From assembly GCF_000747155.1 (NCBI RefSeq), contig NZ_AVCK01000055.1:1-64000 (forward strand): DNA of 64,000 nucleotides, written 5' to 3'. The stretch is from Arenimonas metalli CF5-1. Lineage in GTDB: Bacteria > Pseudomonadota > Gammaproteobacteria > Xanthomonadales > Xanthomonadaceae. The notes under the pieces are model-generated. The model was given only the letters and a program-made list of their open reading frames with translations, made no database searches and had not been told where the DNA came from. The position numbers and the translations under genes were made by a program. Below are positions 31,609-40,611 of this stretch, in pieces; position 1 is the stretch's first letter; each line of letters starts with the position of its first letter.

Positions 31609-32681
31609 CAGCGGCCCTCCCACTGGATCGCGTCGGCGCGCTGGGCTTCGAGCTCAGCCGGAAGCTCGGCGTAGAGGTAATCGAACATCGCTTCCACCGG
31701 CTGCACCTTGGTCTCGAGGTAGGCGTTCACTTCTTCGTCCACGCGCTTGCCGCATTCTTCCTTCCACGCGGCCTCTTCGGTTTCGCTCCACACGCCTTCG
31801 GAAATCAGGAAGGTGCGCAGGCGCGACATCGGCTCGCGTTCCCAGCCGGCCTTGACCTCGGCGTCGTCGCGGTAGCGGCGGGCGTCGTCGGCGGTGGTGT
31901 GGTCGGAGAGGCGGTAGGTGACGAGCTCGAGCACGCTGCCGCCGTGGCCGTTGCGGGCCCGCTTGATGGCGTGGTCCATCGCGGCGCGCACGGCGATGAT
32001 GTCGTTGCCGTCCACCTGCACGCAGTCCAGGCCGCCGGCCAGGCCCTTCTGGGCCAGGGTCTTGGCGCCGGTCTGGGCCTTGCGCGGCACCGAGATCGCC
32101 CACTGGTTGTTGATGATGCACAGCACGAAGGGCAGGGTGTACGCGCCGGCGGAATTGATCGCGGCGTAGGTGTCGGTCTTCGAACTGCCGCCGTCGCCGA
32201 CGCAGGTGACCGCCACGCGCGGCTCGCCGCGCAGCTTGAAGGCCAGCGCCGCGCCGGCCGCGTGCAGGCACTGGGTGGCGATGGGCACGCACCACGGGTA
32301 GTCGTGCGGCGGGCCGGAGAAATCGTTGCCGCGCTCGTCGCCGCCCCAGTACATCAGGATGTCGCGCGGCTTCACGCCGCGGACGATCTGGGCGCCGTAC
32401 TCGCGGTAGGACGGCGCGAACACGTCGTCGTACTGCATCGCCGTGCCGATGCCGATGTGCGCAGCCTCGTGGCCCAGGCAGCTGGCGTAGGTGCCCAGCT
32501 TGCCGGTGCGCTGCAGCGCCACCGCCTTGGTGTCGAAGGTGCGCACGTACAGCATGGTCTTGAACAATTCGACCAGGTTCTTCCGGTCCTTCGCGAACTC
32601 GGGCAGGTCGTCACGCACCAAACGGCCGTCGGGCCCCAGGTACTGCAGGTATTCGATTTCGAAACTGGCAACGGTCGCCAT
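31608..32681 (-). CDS. 2-oxoacid dehydrogenase E1 alpha subunit
   Basis: A 357-residue E1alpha that binds ThDP diphosphate and, with E1beta, decarboxylates the 2-oxoacid and acylates E2 lipoate. The ThDP motif is CVGDGGSSKTDTYAAINSAG through CIINNQWAIS. The entry motif is SCLGHEAAHIGIG with DDVFAPSYREYG, and TYRLSDHTTADDARRYR is the loop that carries the phosphorylation sites in animal enzymes. The ATG at 32681 follows GGGAGGG at ideal spacing; the in-frame extension upstream to 32864 lacks conservation. First gene of the E1alpha-E1beta-E2-VOC operon; its promoter must lie between 32682 and 32880. Confidence 0.93.
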   Translation of the reverse strand: MATVASFEIEYLQYLGPDGRLVRDDLPEFAKDRKNLVELFKTMLYVRTFDTKAVALQRTGKLGTYASCLGHEAAHIGIGTAMQYDDVFAPSYREYGAQIVRGVKPRDILMYWGGDERGNDFSGPPHDYPWCVPIATQCLHAAGAALAFKLRGEPRVAVTCVGDGGSSKTDTYAAINSAGAYTLPFVLCIINNQWAISVPRKAQTGAKTLAQKGLAGGLDCVQVDGNDIIAVRAAMDHAIKRARNGHGGSVLELVTYRLSDHTTADDARRYRDDAEVKAGWEREPMSRLRTFLISEGVWSETEEAAWKEECGKRVDEEVNAYLETKVQPVEAMFDYLYAELPAELEAQRADAIQWEGR

Positions 32682-32888
32682 CACGGGCCCTCCCAGGCAG
32701 ACCCGTTTGATAGCAGCCCCGGACCGGGCGTGGCAAGCGCCGGTCCGCTCAGAAGCGTGAAACCAGCGCCTTGCTGCGCGCGGTGATGGCGCACGCCCTG
32801 CACCGTACGCCGGCGTGGGTTCCCGCGCGATTTTCACCAACTGCGTACCGAGGCCATCGATCACACGCTTCGTGGTGCCGCCGTCGCC

Positions 32889-32918
32889 AAAAAAAGACCC
32901 CGCCGGTCAGGCGGGGTC
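32889..32918 (-). terminator. Intrinsic terminator of the secreted nuclease gene
   Basis: On the minus strand a nine-base stem GACCCCGCC/GGCGGGGTC with a five-base loop is followed by seven T residues. It lies 40 bases after the nuclease stop and isolates the dehydrogenase operon from it. Confidence 0.92.
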
Positions 32919-32957
32919 GATCGAAGCCTCGGGTCGGATCCAACCCGGAACAGCCGG

Positions 32958-35900
32958 TCAGCGATTGAATGGGTTCTGCGGCTGTCCCACGATCCTAGCG
33001 TTTCCGGTATCGGCGTTGTTGGCGGCATCCAGGTCGCGGCTTAGGGTGGTCGCTGTTGCTTCTACGTCAACAGTCTGGAACACGCCGAGTCGTACGGCGT
33101 CCACCTCGAGGCGCAGGCGCTCCATTGCACCCGGGGCCATGGCCGCGTCGCGGCGGCAGGCGATCTCGCTGCCGGCCTCGGTGGCCACCGGGGCGTCGCA
33201 GGTCCAGCCGCCCACCGGGGCGATCCGCACCCGGGACGGGATGGCTTCGACCGCCACCCGCAGCGCCGGCTGCAGCGCATCCGCAGACAGCAGGTTGGCC
33301 ACCGTCACGTCGAAGTGGGCGATGCGGCCGCTCGGCACGGGCTTGCGCGGGCTGTCGACCACGACGGCCAGGTCGGCGTCCAGGAATTGGCCCACGCGCA
33401 GCTCGGCCACCAGCGGATCGTGGTCGGAGGTGCGCACCGGCACGGTCGGGTCGGCGGCGTTGTCGGTGGCGAAGTCGCTGTTCACGCGGGCGTGGAACAG
33501 GCGGGCTTCGGTGTTGGCCAGCACGGTGTCGTTCACCAGCGCGTGGTCGAGGGTCTGGATGTTGCCTTCGAACACGTACGAGTAGCGCTCGGCCTCGGGC
33601 TTGGTGCCGATCAGGTTCACCAGCGGGCGGGTGACGGCGCTGGGGCCGCTGAGCAGCACTTCGTCGACCGGGGCCGGCGTGCCGCCGATGATGCCCATCA
33701 CGTCCACGTAGCCGTCGCTGAAGTCGAAGCTGTTGTAGTCGCCGATCAACACCAGGTTGGCCGGTGTCGGGTCGGTCTGGATCGCCTCCACCAGCTCCGA
33801 CAGCATCACCGCCTGCTGCAGGCGCTTGCCGCGCGAACGGTTGCCGGCGGTGAGCCAGGCATCGCTGCGGGTCGCCAGCGAGTTGACGTCGAGCAGCGAC
33901 AGCGTGTGGTTGAGCAGCACGCTGACCGGGAACGCCTGGCCGTTGTCGCCGGTGACGCGCGCGGCCAGCAGCAGCGGCGCACGGTCGAACAGCAGGCCCG
34001 AGGCGGTGCTGCCGTCCGGTGCCACCAGCGGTTCGGTGGTGAACATCTCGGTGACCGAATCCACCGCCACCCGCGGCGCGCCACCGGCCACCGGCGCGGT
34101 CTTGACCAGGAAGCCCAGGCGCTGGCTGCCGCTACTGGCGAGCACGGTGGCGGTGTACTGCGGGCTGTCCGGGCAGGTGCCGAACTCGTTGGTGTTGATG
34201 GCCGCGGCCAAGCGGTCGGCCGCGGCCTGGTTGGCGATCTCGACCAGGCCGACGATGTCCGGGTTGCCCAGGTACTGGCAGAAGACCTCGGACAGCTTGT
34301 CCAGGCGCGTCAGGAAATCGCCGGTGAGGGCGAAGTTCTCGATGTTGTAGCTGCCGATGCGCACCGCGCCGGTCGGCGCCGCGGGCACCGCGCTGACGAA
34401 GGCGCCGCCGGTGGCGACGATGCCGCTGTTGTCGCCGAGCAGCAGGGTGAAGTCACCGCGGTCGTAGTACATCACGCCCGCCATGCCCTGCAGCTGGGTG
34501 CCGGCGTCGAGGTTGAGCGCGGTGCCCGCTTCCAGGCCCAGGCTCTCGACGCGCAGGCGCTCGGGGTTGCGGTCGAAGCGCGGGATGTTGTTCATCGCCG
34601 GCAGCGGCACCGCGTCGAGCGCGGCGATGCCGGGCTCGCGCGCGGGGCGCACGGTGGTGGGCAGGGTGATGTAGAAATCACCGAAGCCATTGGTCGGTCC
34701 GACCACGGTGGCCGCGGGCAGCTCGACGCGCATGCCCTGGTAGCGGCCCATCGCGTCCAGCGCGACGCCTTCGGACAGCACCGAGGCGTCGATCAGCACC
34801 GCCGGCGGCAGCGGGTTGCCGGTCGAGAGAACGCTAAAGCTGCTGCTGCCCAGCTGGGTCAGCGGATAGCCGTGCGGGGTGCGCGAGAACTGGGTGATCG
34901 TGCCGCCGAGGCGCAGGCGGTTGCCGATGGCGGCGTCCACCGGCGGGGTGCCGCCGGTGAACACGAACAGGCCTTCGGCGGTGGCCGGGTTGCCGTCCTC
35001 GTCGCCCGGCGCGCTCTGGATGAAGTAGCCGTTGCTCCGGCGTGCGGTGACGATGCCTTCGGTCAGCACCTGGGTGCCGACGGCCAGCGGCGTACCGGTG
35101 CCGGTACCCTGGATGTCGGAGATGCGCACTTCGGCGACCACCGACAGGCCGATGTTGCCGCTGGCGCTGCGTGCCTGCGCGTCGGCCACGGTGAACGGCA
35201 GCGAGACGGCGCCCGGGCTGGCCGCGTCGACCAGGGCCTCGAACGAGAACACGTTGTCGCCGGCGGCGGCGTCGCCCTGCAGGCCGTCGTCGCGGAAGGT
35301 CTGGCTGGCGTTGCCGCCGATCGCGCTGAGGTCGCCCACCACCGTGAGGCCGGTGGAGTCCGGGTTGCGGCCCGGGGTCACGGTGACGGTGAGCAGCGTG
35401 GTGTCGCCGTCGGCCAGGCTGGCCGGGCTGGCGCTGCCGCTGCCGACCGGATCGGTCGGATCGGTGCTGCCGGCGCACACGTTCAGCGGCGTGGCGCTGT
35501 TGCGCGGCGCCGGGGCGGCGACGGTGAAGTCGGCGCTGTTGTTGTCGGTGTCGGTGCAGCCACCGCCGGCGCGGAAGGCGGCCGTGGTGTTGCTCAGGGG
35601 CGGGGTGGACGCGGTTTCGGGCAGATTGTTGGAGCCGAAGCCGACGCGGTCGATGAAGAGCGCGAGCTGGGACTCGCTGCAGGGCGTCGCCGTGGCGCCG
35701 CAGGACACGTTGGCGGTGCCATCCACCAGCGCGACCTTGCCGCTGGCGCCGGCCAGGTTGGGCGAGGAGCCGCTGAAGTCGGGGGTCGCCGGCAGGGCCA
35801 CGCCGGTGGCGCCGCCCGCCAGCCGCACCAGGTAGTACTGGCCGGGCTGCACGGTCACCGAGGGCAGGGCAAGTGCCTGGCCGAAGTTGCCGGTGGAGGA

Positions 35901-36107
35901 GCCGTACTGGATCGACTTGCCGGCCAGCGACACCGGCGTCTGGCCGCGGTTGAAGATCTCCACGAAGTCGTGGGTGTAGGGCGCGCCGGAGTTGCCGCCG
36001 CCGCCGTAGACTTGGCTGATGGCAAGGTCGGACGCAGCCCAGGCAGGGCTCGCGAGGCACAAAGCCAGGATCGTCGCGGCCAGCGGGCCGCGGTGGGTCG
36101 GGTTCAT
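32958..36107 (-). CDS. Secreted ExeM/NucH-family nuclease
   Basis: A 1049-residue extracellular nuclease with a signal peptide (ATILALCLASPAWA). A lamin-tail domain follows (about 25-170, DLAISQVYGGGGNSGAPYTHDFVEIFNRG), then a Ca-binding-looking Ig-like region. An OB-fold (about 320-420, VRISDIQGTGTGTPL, VLTEGIVTAR) precedes an endonuclease/exonuclease/phosphatase domain (about 580-900) with SYNIENF, the metal Glu in VGLVEIANQ, VLIGDYNSF and the terminal SDHDPLVAEL. The tail resembles DUF11-like adhesion repeats. Catalytic residues look intact. Such enzymes degrade extracellular DNA in biofilms and for phosphate. The ATG at 36107 follows GGGGAGAG. It is divergent from kynA. Confidence 0.92.
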   Translation of the reverse strand: MNPTHRGPLAATILALCLASPAWAASDLAISQVYGGGGNSGAPYTHDFVEIFNRGQTPVSLAGKSIQYGSSTGNFGQALALPSVTVQPGQYYLVRLAGGATGVALPATPDFSGSSPNLAGASGKVALVDGTANVSCGATATPCSESQLALFIDRVGFGSNNLPETASTPPLSNTTAAFRAGGGCTDTDNNSADFTVAAPAPRNSATPLNVCAGSTDPTDPVGSGSASPASLADGDTTLLTVTVTPGRNPDSTGLTVVGDLSAIGGNASQTFRDDGLQGDAAAGDNVFSFEALVDAASPGAVSLPFTVADAQARSASGNIGLSVVAEVRISDIQGTGTGTPLAVGTQVLTEGIVTARRSNGYFIQSAPGDEDGNPATAEGLFVFTGGTPPVDAAIGNRLRLGGTITQFSRTPHGYPLTQLGSSSFSVLSTGNPLPPAVLIDASVLSEGVALDAMGRYQGMRVELPAATVVGPTNGFGDFYITLPTTVRPAREPGIAALDAVPLPAMNNIPRFDRNPERLRVESLGLEAGTALNLDAGTQLQGMAGVMYYDRGDFTLLLGDNSGIVATGGAFVSAVPAAPTGAVRIGSYNIENFALTGDFLTRLDKLSEVFCQYLGNPDIVGLVEIANQAAADRLAAAINTNEFGTCPDSPQYTATVLASSGSQRLGFLVKTAPVAGGAPRVAVDSVTEMFTTEPLVAPDGSTASGLLFDRAPLLLAARVTGDNGQAFPVSVLLNHTLSLLDVNSLATRSDAWLTAGNRSRGKRLQQAVMLSELVEAIQTDPTPANLVLIGDYNSFDFSDGYVDVMGIIGGTPAPVDEVLLSGPSAVTRPLVNLIGTKPEAERYSYVFEGNIQTLDHALVNDTVLANTEARLFHARVNSDFATDNAADPTVPVRTSDHDPLVAELRVGQFLDADLAVVVDSPRKPVPSGRIAHFDVTVANLLSADALQPALRVAVEAIPSRVRIAPVGGWTCDAPVATEAGSEIACRRDAAMAPGAMERLRLEVDAVRLGVFQTVDVEATATTLSRDLDAANNADTGNARIVGQPQNPFNR

Positions 36108-36247
36108 GCGGTGTCTCTCCCCAGAGGTAAGCGGTGCTATCGGCGGACAGCCCGCCAAGGGGTCGGAATTTATCCGAATTCGGGGTCAGAAGTGTGACAG
36201 GGCGCAAAAAACGGCCGCGGGGACAGCCCCCAGGGTCTTCACATACC

Positions 36248-37141
36248 ATGGACACCCTGTCCGACCCCCGCCGACCCCCGATGACCTCGCCCGACAACCT
36301 CCGTCCGCTGGAGGACGCCATCACCACCGACCTGCGCGAGCGCCTGACCTACGGCGGCTACCTGCAGCTCGACACCCTGCTGGCCGCCCAGAAGCCGCTC
36401 TCGAACCCGGTGCACCACGACGAGATGCTGTTCATCGTCCAGCACCACGTGGCCGAGCTCTGGATGAAGCTGCTGATCCACGAGCTGCGCGCCGCCATCG
36501 CCTGCCTGCAGCGCGACGAGCTCGACCCGATGCAGAAGATCCTGGCCCGCGTGAAGCAGGTGCAGCGCCAGCTCACCGAGCAGTGGTCGGTGCTCGAGAC
36601 CCTGACGCCGGCCGATTACCTGCAGTTCCGCGACATCCTGGGTCCGGCCTCGGGCTTCCAGTCGCTGCAGTACCGGCTGATCGAGTTCCTGCTGGGCAAC
36701 AAGAACGCCGGCATGGTGAAGGTGTTCGAGCACGACGCCGCCGCCAGCGCCGCACTCACCGAAGTGCTGCACGCGCCCAGCCTGTACGACGAGTTCCTGC
36801 GCCACCTGCACCGCCGCGGCCACGCCATCCCGGCCAGCTGCGTCGAGCGCGACTGGTCCCAGCCGCACGCGCGCGAGCCGGCGCTGATCCCGGTGTTCAA
36901 GGCCATCTACGAAGACACCGACACGCACTGGGAGGCCTACGCCACCTGCGAGCAACTGGTGGACGTGGAGGGCAGCTTCCAGCTCTGGCGGTTCAGGCAC
37001 ATGAAGACCGTGGAGCGGATCATCGGCTTCCGCCGCGGCACCGGCGGCAGCTCGGGCGTGGGCTTCCTGAAGCAGGCGCTGGAGCTGACCTTCTTCCCCG
37101 AACTGTTCGAAGTGCGCACGGTGCTGGGCCAGCCGGGGTGA
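36248..37141 (+). CDS. kynA: Tryptophan 2,3-dioxygenase
   Basis: A 297-residue heme enzyme that opens the indole ring of tryptophan to N-formylkynurenine. [64 protein letters not shown] and the C-terminal [29 protein letters not shown] match the family closely. The proximal heme His lies in WRFRHMKTV and the distal His in the HHDEM segment. The ATG at 36248 has AGGG upstream; ATG 36281 is an alternative that would start nearer the conserved part. No kynurenine formamidase or kynureninase gene is adjacent. Confidence 0.95.
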   Translation: MDTLSDPRRPPMTSPDNLRPLEDAITTDLRERLTYGGYLQLDTLLAAQKPLSNPVHHDEMLFIVQHHVAELWMKLLIHELRAAIACLQRDELDPMQKILARVKQVQRQLTEQWSVLETLTPADYLQFRDILGPASGFQSLQYRLIEFLLGNKNAGMVKVFEHDAAASAALTEVLHAPSLYDEFLRHLHRRGHAIPASCVERDWSQPHAREPALIPVFKAIYEDTDTHWEAYATCEQLVDVEGSFQLWRFRHMKTVERIIGFRRGTGGSSGVGFLKQALELTFFPELFEVRTVLGQPG

Positions 37142-37200
37142 TGCCGGGGCGGGGCAGGGGCTGCTAGCATCCGGCGTCCTTTGATTTCCGGAGCCCATCG

Positions 37201-38790
37201 ATGAGCCAAGCCCCCGCCAACACGCCCGTCGCCCCGCGCGGCTGGGTCGTGCGCGCCCTGGACCGGGTCGAGAAGATCGGCAACAAGTTGCCCGACCCGG
37301 CCATCCTCTTCCTGTTGCTGATGGTGGCGGTGTGGGTCGTCTCGTGGTGGCTGTCGGGCGTGACGTTCGAGGCCATCGACCCGCGCACGGGCAACCCGAT
37401 CGTGGTGAAGAACCTGCTCGAGGGCACCGCCCTGACCGGCTTCGCCGCGGCGATGGTCAACACCTTCGTCACCTTCCCGCCGCTGGGCGTGGTGCTGGTG
37501 GCGATGCTGGGCCTGGGCGTGGCCGAGCACACCGGCTTCATTTCGGCAGCACTGCGCGCGGCGCTGTCGGTGACCCCGCGCATGCTGCTCACCCCGGCCC
37601 TGATCGGCGTGGGCATCCTGAGCCACATCGCGGTGGATGCCGGCTACGTGCTGGTGATCCCGCTGGGCGCCGTGATCTTCTACGCCGCCGGCCGGCATCC
37701 GCTGGCGGGCATCGCCGCGGCCTTCGCGGGCGTGTCGGGTGGCTTCTCGGCCACGATGGGCATCCCGAGCAGCCTTGACCCGCTGCTCTCGGGCCTGACG
37801 CAGACCGCCGCGCACCTCACCGACCCGACGGTGAGCGTGAACCCGCTCAACAACTTCTTCTTCACCACGGCCTCCAGCGTGCTGATCATCCTGGTCGGCT
37901 GGTTCCTCACCGACCGCGTGATCGAGCCGCGCCTGCGCGGGACGCCGGTGGACGGCGATGCGTCGCAGATGCCCAAGCTCGACCCGCTGACGGCGTCCGA
38001 GAAGGGCGGCCTGGGCTGGGCCGCGCTGGCCATGGGCGTCACCGCGCTGCTGTTCCTGCTGACGCTGCTGCCCGAGGGCTCGGCCTGGCGCGCGCCCGAC
38101 GGCACGCCGCTGCTGCCCGGCCAGAGCAACCTACTGGTGGCGCAGGCGCCGCTGATGCAGTCGATCGTGCCGCTGATCTTCGTGTTCTTCCTGGTGCCCG
38201 GCGTCGTCTACGGCCTGGTGTCGGGTTCGGTGAAGACGCATCGCGACGTGGTGCAGGGCATGGCCAAGGCCATGAGCGGCATGGGCTACTACATCGTGAT
38301 GGCCTTCTTCTGCGCCCAGTTCATCTGGGCCTTCGGCCAGAGCAACCTCGGTGCGCTGATCGCGGTCGAGGGCGCCGGCGGCCTGCGCGCACTCGGCCTG
38401 CCGACCTCGGTGACGCTGATCGGCATCATCCTGCTCACCGCCTCGGTGAACCTGATGATCGGCTCGGCCTCGGCCAAGTGGGCGCTGATCAGCGCGATCA
38501 TGGTGCCGATGCTGATGGAACTGGGCGTCTCGCCCGACCTGACCCAGGCGGCCTACCGCGTGGGCGACTCCACCACCAACATCATCACCCCGCTGCTGCC
38601 GTACTTCCCGCTGATCGTGGTGTTCTGCCAGCGGTACGTGAAGTCGTCGGGCATCGGCACGCTGCTCGCGCTGATGCTGCCGTACTCGCTCACCCTGCTG
38701 GTGACCTGGACTGCCTTCCTGCTGGGCTACTGGGCGCTGGGCTTCCCGCTGGGCTTCGGCGCCAGCTACGAATACGTCCCGGCCGGCTGA
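37201..38790 (+). CDS. abgT: AbgT-family transporter
   Basis: A 529-residue inner-membrane transporter of the AbgT family (p-aminobenzoyl-glutamate uptake in E. coli; some members export sulfonamides). It has about a dozen hydrophobic segments. Family sequence includes DRVEKIGNKLPDPAILFLLLM, GVGILSHIAVDAGYVLVIPLGA, GVSGGFSATMGIPSSLDPLLSG, MGYYIVMAFFCAQFIWAF and the C-terminal DSTTNIITPLLPYFPLIVVF. A TAGCAT box lies 31 bases before the ATG. A strong terminator follows. Substrate could be p-aminobenzoyl-glutamate, dipeptides or an antimetabolite. Confidence 0.93.
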   Translation: MSQAPANTPVAPRGWVVRALDRVEKIGNKLPDPAILFLLLMVAVWVVSWWLSGVTFEAIDPRTGNPIVVKNLLEGTALTGFAAAMVNTFVTFPPLGVVLVAMLGLGVAEHTGFISAALRAALSVTPRMLLTPALIGVGILSHIAVDAGYVLVIPLGAVIFYAAGRHPLAGIAAAFAGVSGGFSATMGIPSSLDPLLSGLTQTAAHLTDPTVSVNPLNNFFFTTASSVLIILVGWFLTDRVIEPRLRGTPVDGDASQMPKLDPLTASEKGGLGWAALAMGVTALLFLLTLLPEGSAWRAPDGTPLLPGQSNLLVAQAPLMQSIVPLIFVFFLVPGVVYGLVSGSVKTHRDVVQGMAKAMSGMGYYIVMAFFCAQFIWAFGQSNLGALIAVEGAGGLRALGLPTSVTLIGIILLTASVNLMIGSASAKWALISAIMVPMLMELGVSPDLTQAAYRVGDSTTNIITPLLPYFPLIVVFCQRYVKSSGIGTLLALMLPYSLTLLVTWTAFLLGYWALGFPLGFGASYEYVPAG

Positions 38791-38798
38791 ACCGGCGG

Positions 38799-38828
38799 CC
38801 CGGCCCGTTCATCCGACGGGCCGGGTTT
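38799..38828 (+). terminator. Intrinsic terminator after abgT
   Basis: A ten-base stem CCCGGCCCGT/ACGGGCCGGG with loop TCATCCG and a short T-run, eight bases after the abgT stop. Confidence 0.8.
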
Positions 38829-38953
38829 GTGACGATGGTTTGACGCGCGCCGCCCATTCCGGCTAAACCTTCCCGGCCTTCACAGGCCGGCTGGGGCCGG
38901 CCGGCCCGGCCTTGCCGGACACATAACCACAATAAACCCAGGGGAGAGACCGC

Positions 38954-40456
38954 ATGAGCGGTACCGCAAACCAAGCCACCGCCGGCGTGCCGGAATTCAA
39001 GGACGTCCTCGGCCATCCGCGCCCGCTGTGGATGCTGTTCATGACCGAGTTCTGGGAGCGCTTCGCCTTCTACGGCATGCGCTGGGCGCTGACGCTGTAC
39101 ATCGTGGCGCAGTTCTTTGGCGGCGACGCCTCGGGCGAGGGCTATGCCAGCCGCACCTACGGCGCGTTCCTGGCGCTGGTGTACGCCACGGCGCTGTTCG
39201 GCGGCTGGGTCGCCGACCGCATCATCGGCTACCAGCGCTCGATCCTGCTGGGCGCGGTGATCATGGCGGCGGGCCTGTTCGTGATCATGCTGCCCAACCA
39301 GTCGCTGTTCGTGCTGGGCCTGTCGCTGGTGATCGTCGGCAACGGCCTGTTCAAGCCGAACATCTCGACGATGGTCGGCCAGCTGTACGCGCAGGGTGAC
39401 TCGCGGCGCGACCGCGGCTTCACCATCTTCTACATGGGCATCAACGCGGGCGCCCTGGTCGCGCCGATCCTCACGGGTTGGCTGGCCAGCGTGATCACCG
39501 ACACGCCGATGGAGCAGAACTACAAGGTCGTGTTCGCCGCCACCGGCGTGGGCATGATCATCAGCTTCCTGTGGTTCTGGTTCGGCCGCGCCCAGCTCAA
39601 GGGCATCGGCGAGCCGCCGGCCGACCGCAACGGCAAGACCAGCCTGATGTGGGTGATCCTGGGCTGCGTGGTCGCGGTGCCGCTGGTTTACCTGCTGATC
39701 GCCAAGGTCGGTGCCTCGGTGCTGGCCTGGGTGCTGGGCGCGCTGTTCATCGGCCTGGCGGTGATGCTGCTGGCCGAGGCCGTGCGCGGCGGCGGCGTGG
39801 CGCGCGACAAGGTGATCGCGATGCTGATCATCTTCCTGTTCAACGTGCTGTTCTGGATGTTCTTCGAGCAGGCCGGCAGCTCGTTCAACTTCCTGGCGCA
39901 GAACATCGTCGACCGTGACCTGGGTGGCTGGGAGTTCCCGGTGGGCTGGTTCCAGTCGGTGAACCCGGTGGCGATCGTGCTGCTGGCGCCGCTGGTGGCC
40001 CTGGTCTGGGGCTGGATGGCGAGCCGCAACATCGAGCCCTCGATCCCGCGCAAGTTCGGCCTGGGCCTGCTGGGCAACGCGGTGGCCTTCCTGGTGCTGA
40101 TGTACGCGCTGAAGAACCTGGTCGTGGACGGCCAGATCCCGTTCTGGCCGCTGGTGCTGGTGTACGTGCTGCAGACGGTGGGCGAGCTGTGCCTGTCGCC
40201 GATCGGCCTGTCGATGGTGACCAAGCTGGCGCCGATGAAGGTGGTGGGCCTGGCGATGGGCGGCTGGTTCCTGTCGACCGCGATCGGCAACAACCTCTCG
40301 GGCATCTTCGCCGGCAGCGTGTCGGGCGAAACCGGCATGACCGTCGCCTCGGCGCTGCACGGCTTCACCTTCAGCTTCTGGCTGCTGCTGGGCGCGGGCG
40401 TGCTGCTGTTCCTGATCGCTCCGCTGATCAACAAGCTCATGCACGGCGTCAAATAA
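38954..40456 (+). CDS. POT-family peptide transporter
   Basis: A 500-residue major-facilitator proton-coupled peptide symporter. The signature EFWERFAFYGMRW in helix 1 is the ExxERFxYYG proton-coupling motif. GNGLFKPNISTMVGQLY and FTIFYMGINAGALVAPILTGW are the PTR2 signatures, and SPIGLSMVTKLAP is the conserved helix-10 segment. Twelve to fourteen membrane helices can be drawn. The upstream 160 bases contain the abgT terminator and GGGGAGA before the ATG. It probably imports di- and tripeptides, feeding the amino acid catabolic genes nearby. Confidence 0.95.
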   Translation: MSGTANQATAGVPEFKDVLGHPRPLWMLFMTEFWERFAFYGMRWALTLYIVAQFFGGDASGEGYASRTYGAFLALVYATALFGGWVADRIIGYQRSILLGAVIMAAGLFVIMLPNQSLFVLGLSLVIVGNGLFKPNISTMVGQLYAQGDSRRDRGFTIFYMGINAGALVAPILTGWLASVITDTPMEQNYKVVFAATGVGMIISFLWFWFGRAQLKGIGEPPADRNGKTSLMWVILGCVVAVPLVYLLIAKVGASVLAWVLGALFIGLAVMLLAEAVRGGGVARDKVIAMLIIFLFNVLFWMFFEQAGSSFNFLAQNIVDRDLGGWEFPVGWFQSVNPVAIVLLAPLVALVWGWMASRNIEPSIPRKFGLGLLGNAVAFLVLMYALKNLVVDGQIPFWPLVLVYVLQTVGELCLSPIGLSMVTKLAPMKVVGLAMGGWFLSTAIGNNLSGIFAGSVSGETGMTVASALHGFTFSFWLLLGAGVLLFLIAPLINKLMHGVK

Positions 40457-40476
40457 ACCAGGTTAATTGATCGCCG

Positions 40477-40503
40477 AAGCCCCGGCCCAGCGCCGGGGCT
40501 TTT
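40477..40503 (+). terminator. Intrinsic terminator of the POT transporter gene
   Basis: Stem AGCCCCGGC/GCCGGGGCT with loop CCAGC followed by TTTC, 21 bases after the stop. Confidence 0.85.
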
Positions 40504-40510
40504 CTTTGGA

Positions 40511-40607
40511 AAAGCCGTACCGGGTTCATTTTCTTTCTCGATGAGACTGCGATCCGCGGTGCGGATCGCAGTCTCATCGAGAAAGAAAATGAACCCGGTA
40601 CGGCTTT
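40511..40607. repeat. 97-nt perfect palindrome (copy 1), 3' of threonine synthase
   Basis: Two perfectly complementary 47-base arms with a GGT loop. The outer part contains CCGTACCGGGTTCATTTTC and a CTTTCTC run; the inner part is variable. It starts four bases past the threonine synthase stop (minus strand) and eight bases past the POT terminator. A second copy lies at 41885. Confidence 0.97.
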
Positions 40608-40611
40608 GACG

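Noticed and set aside
31608-32864. Longer E1 alpha start at the upstream edge of its open frame.
   Set aside because: The extra 61 residues are unlike E1 alpha, whereas the ATG at 32681 has an excellent ribosome-binding site.
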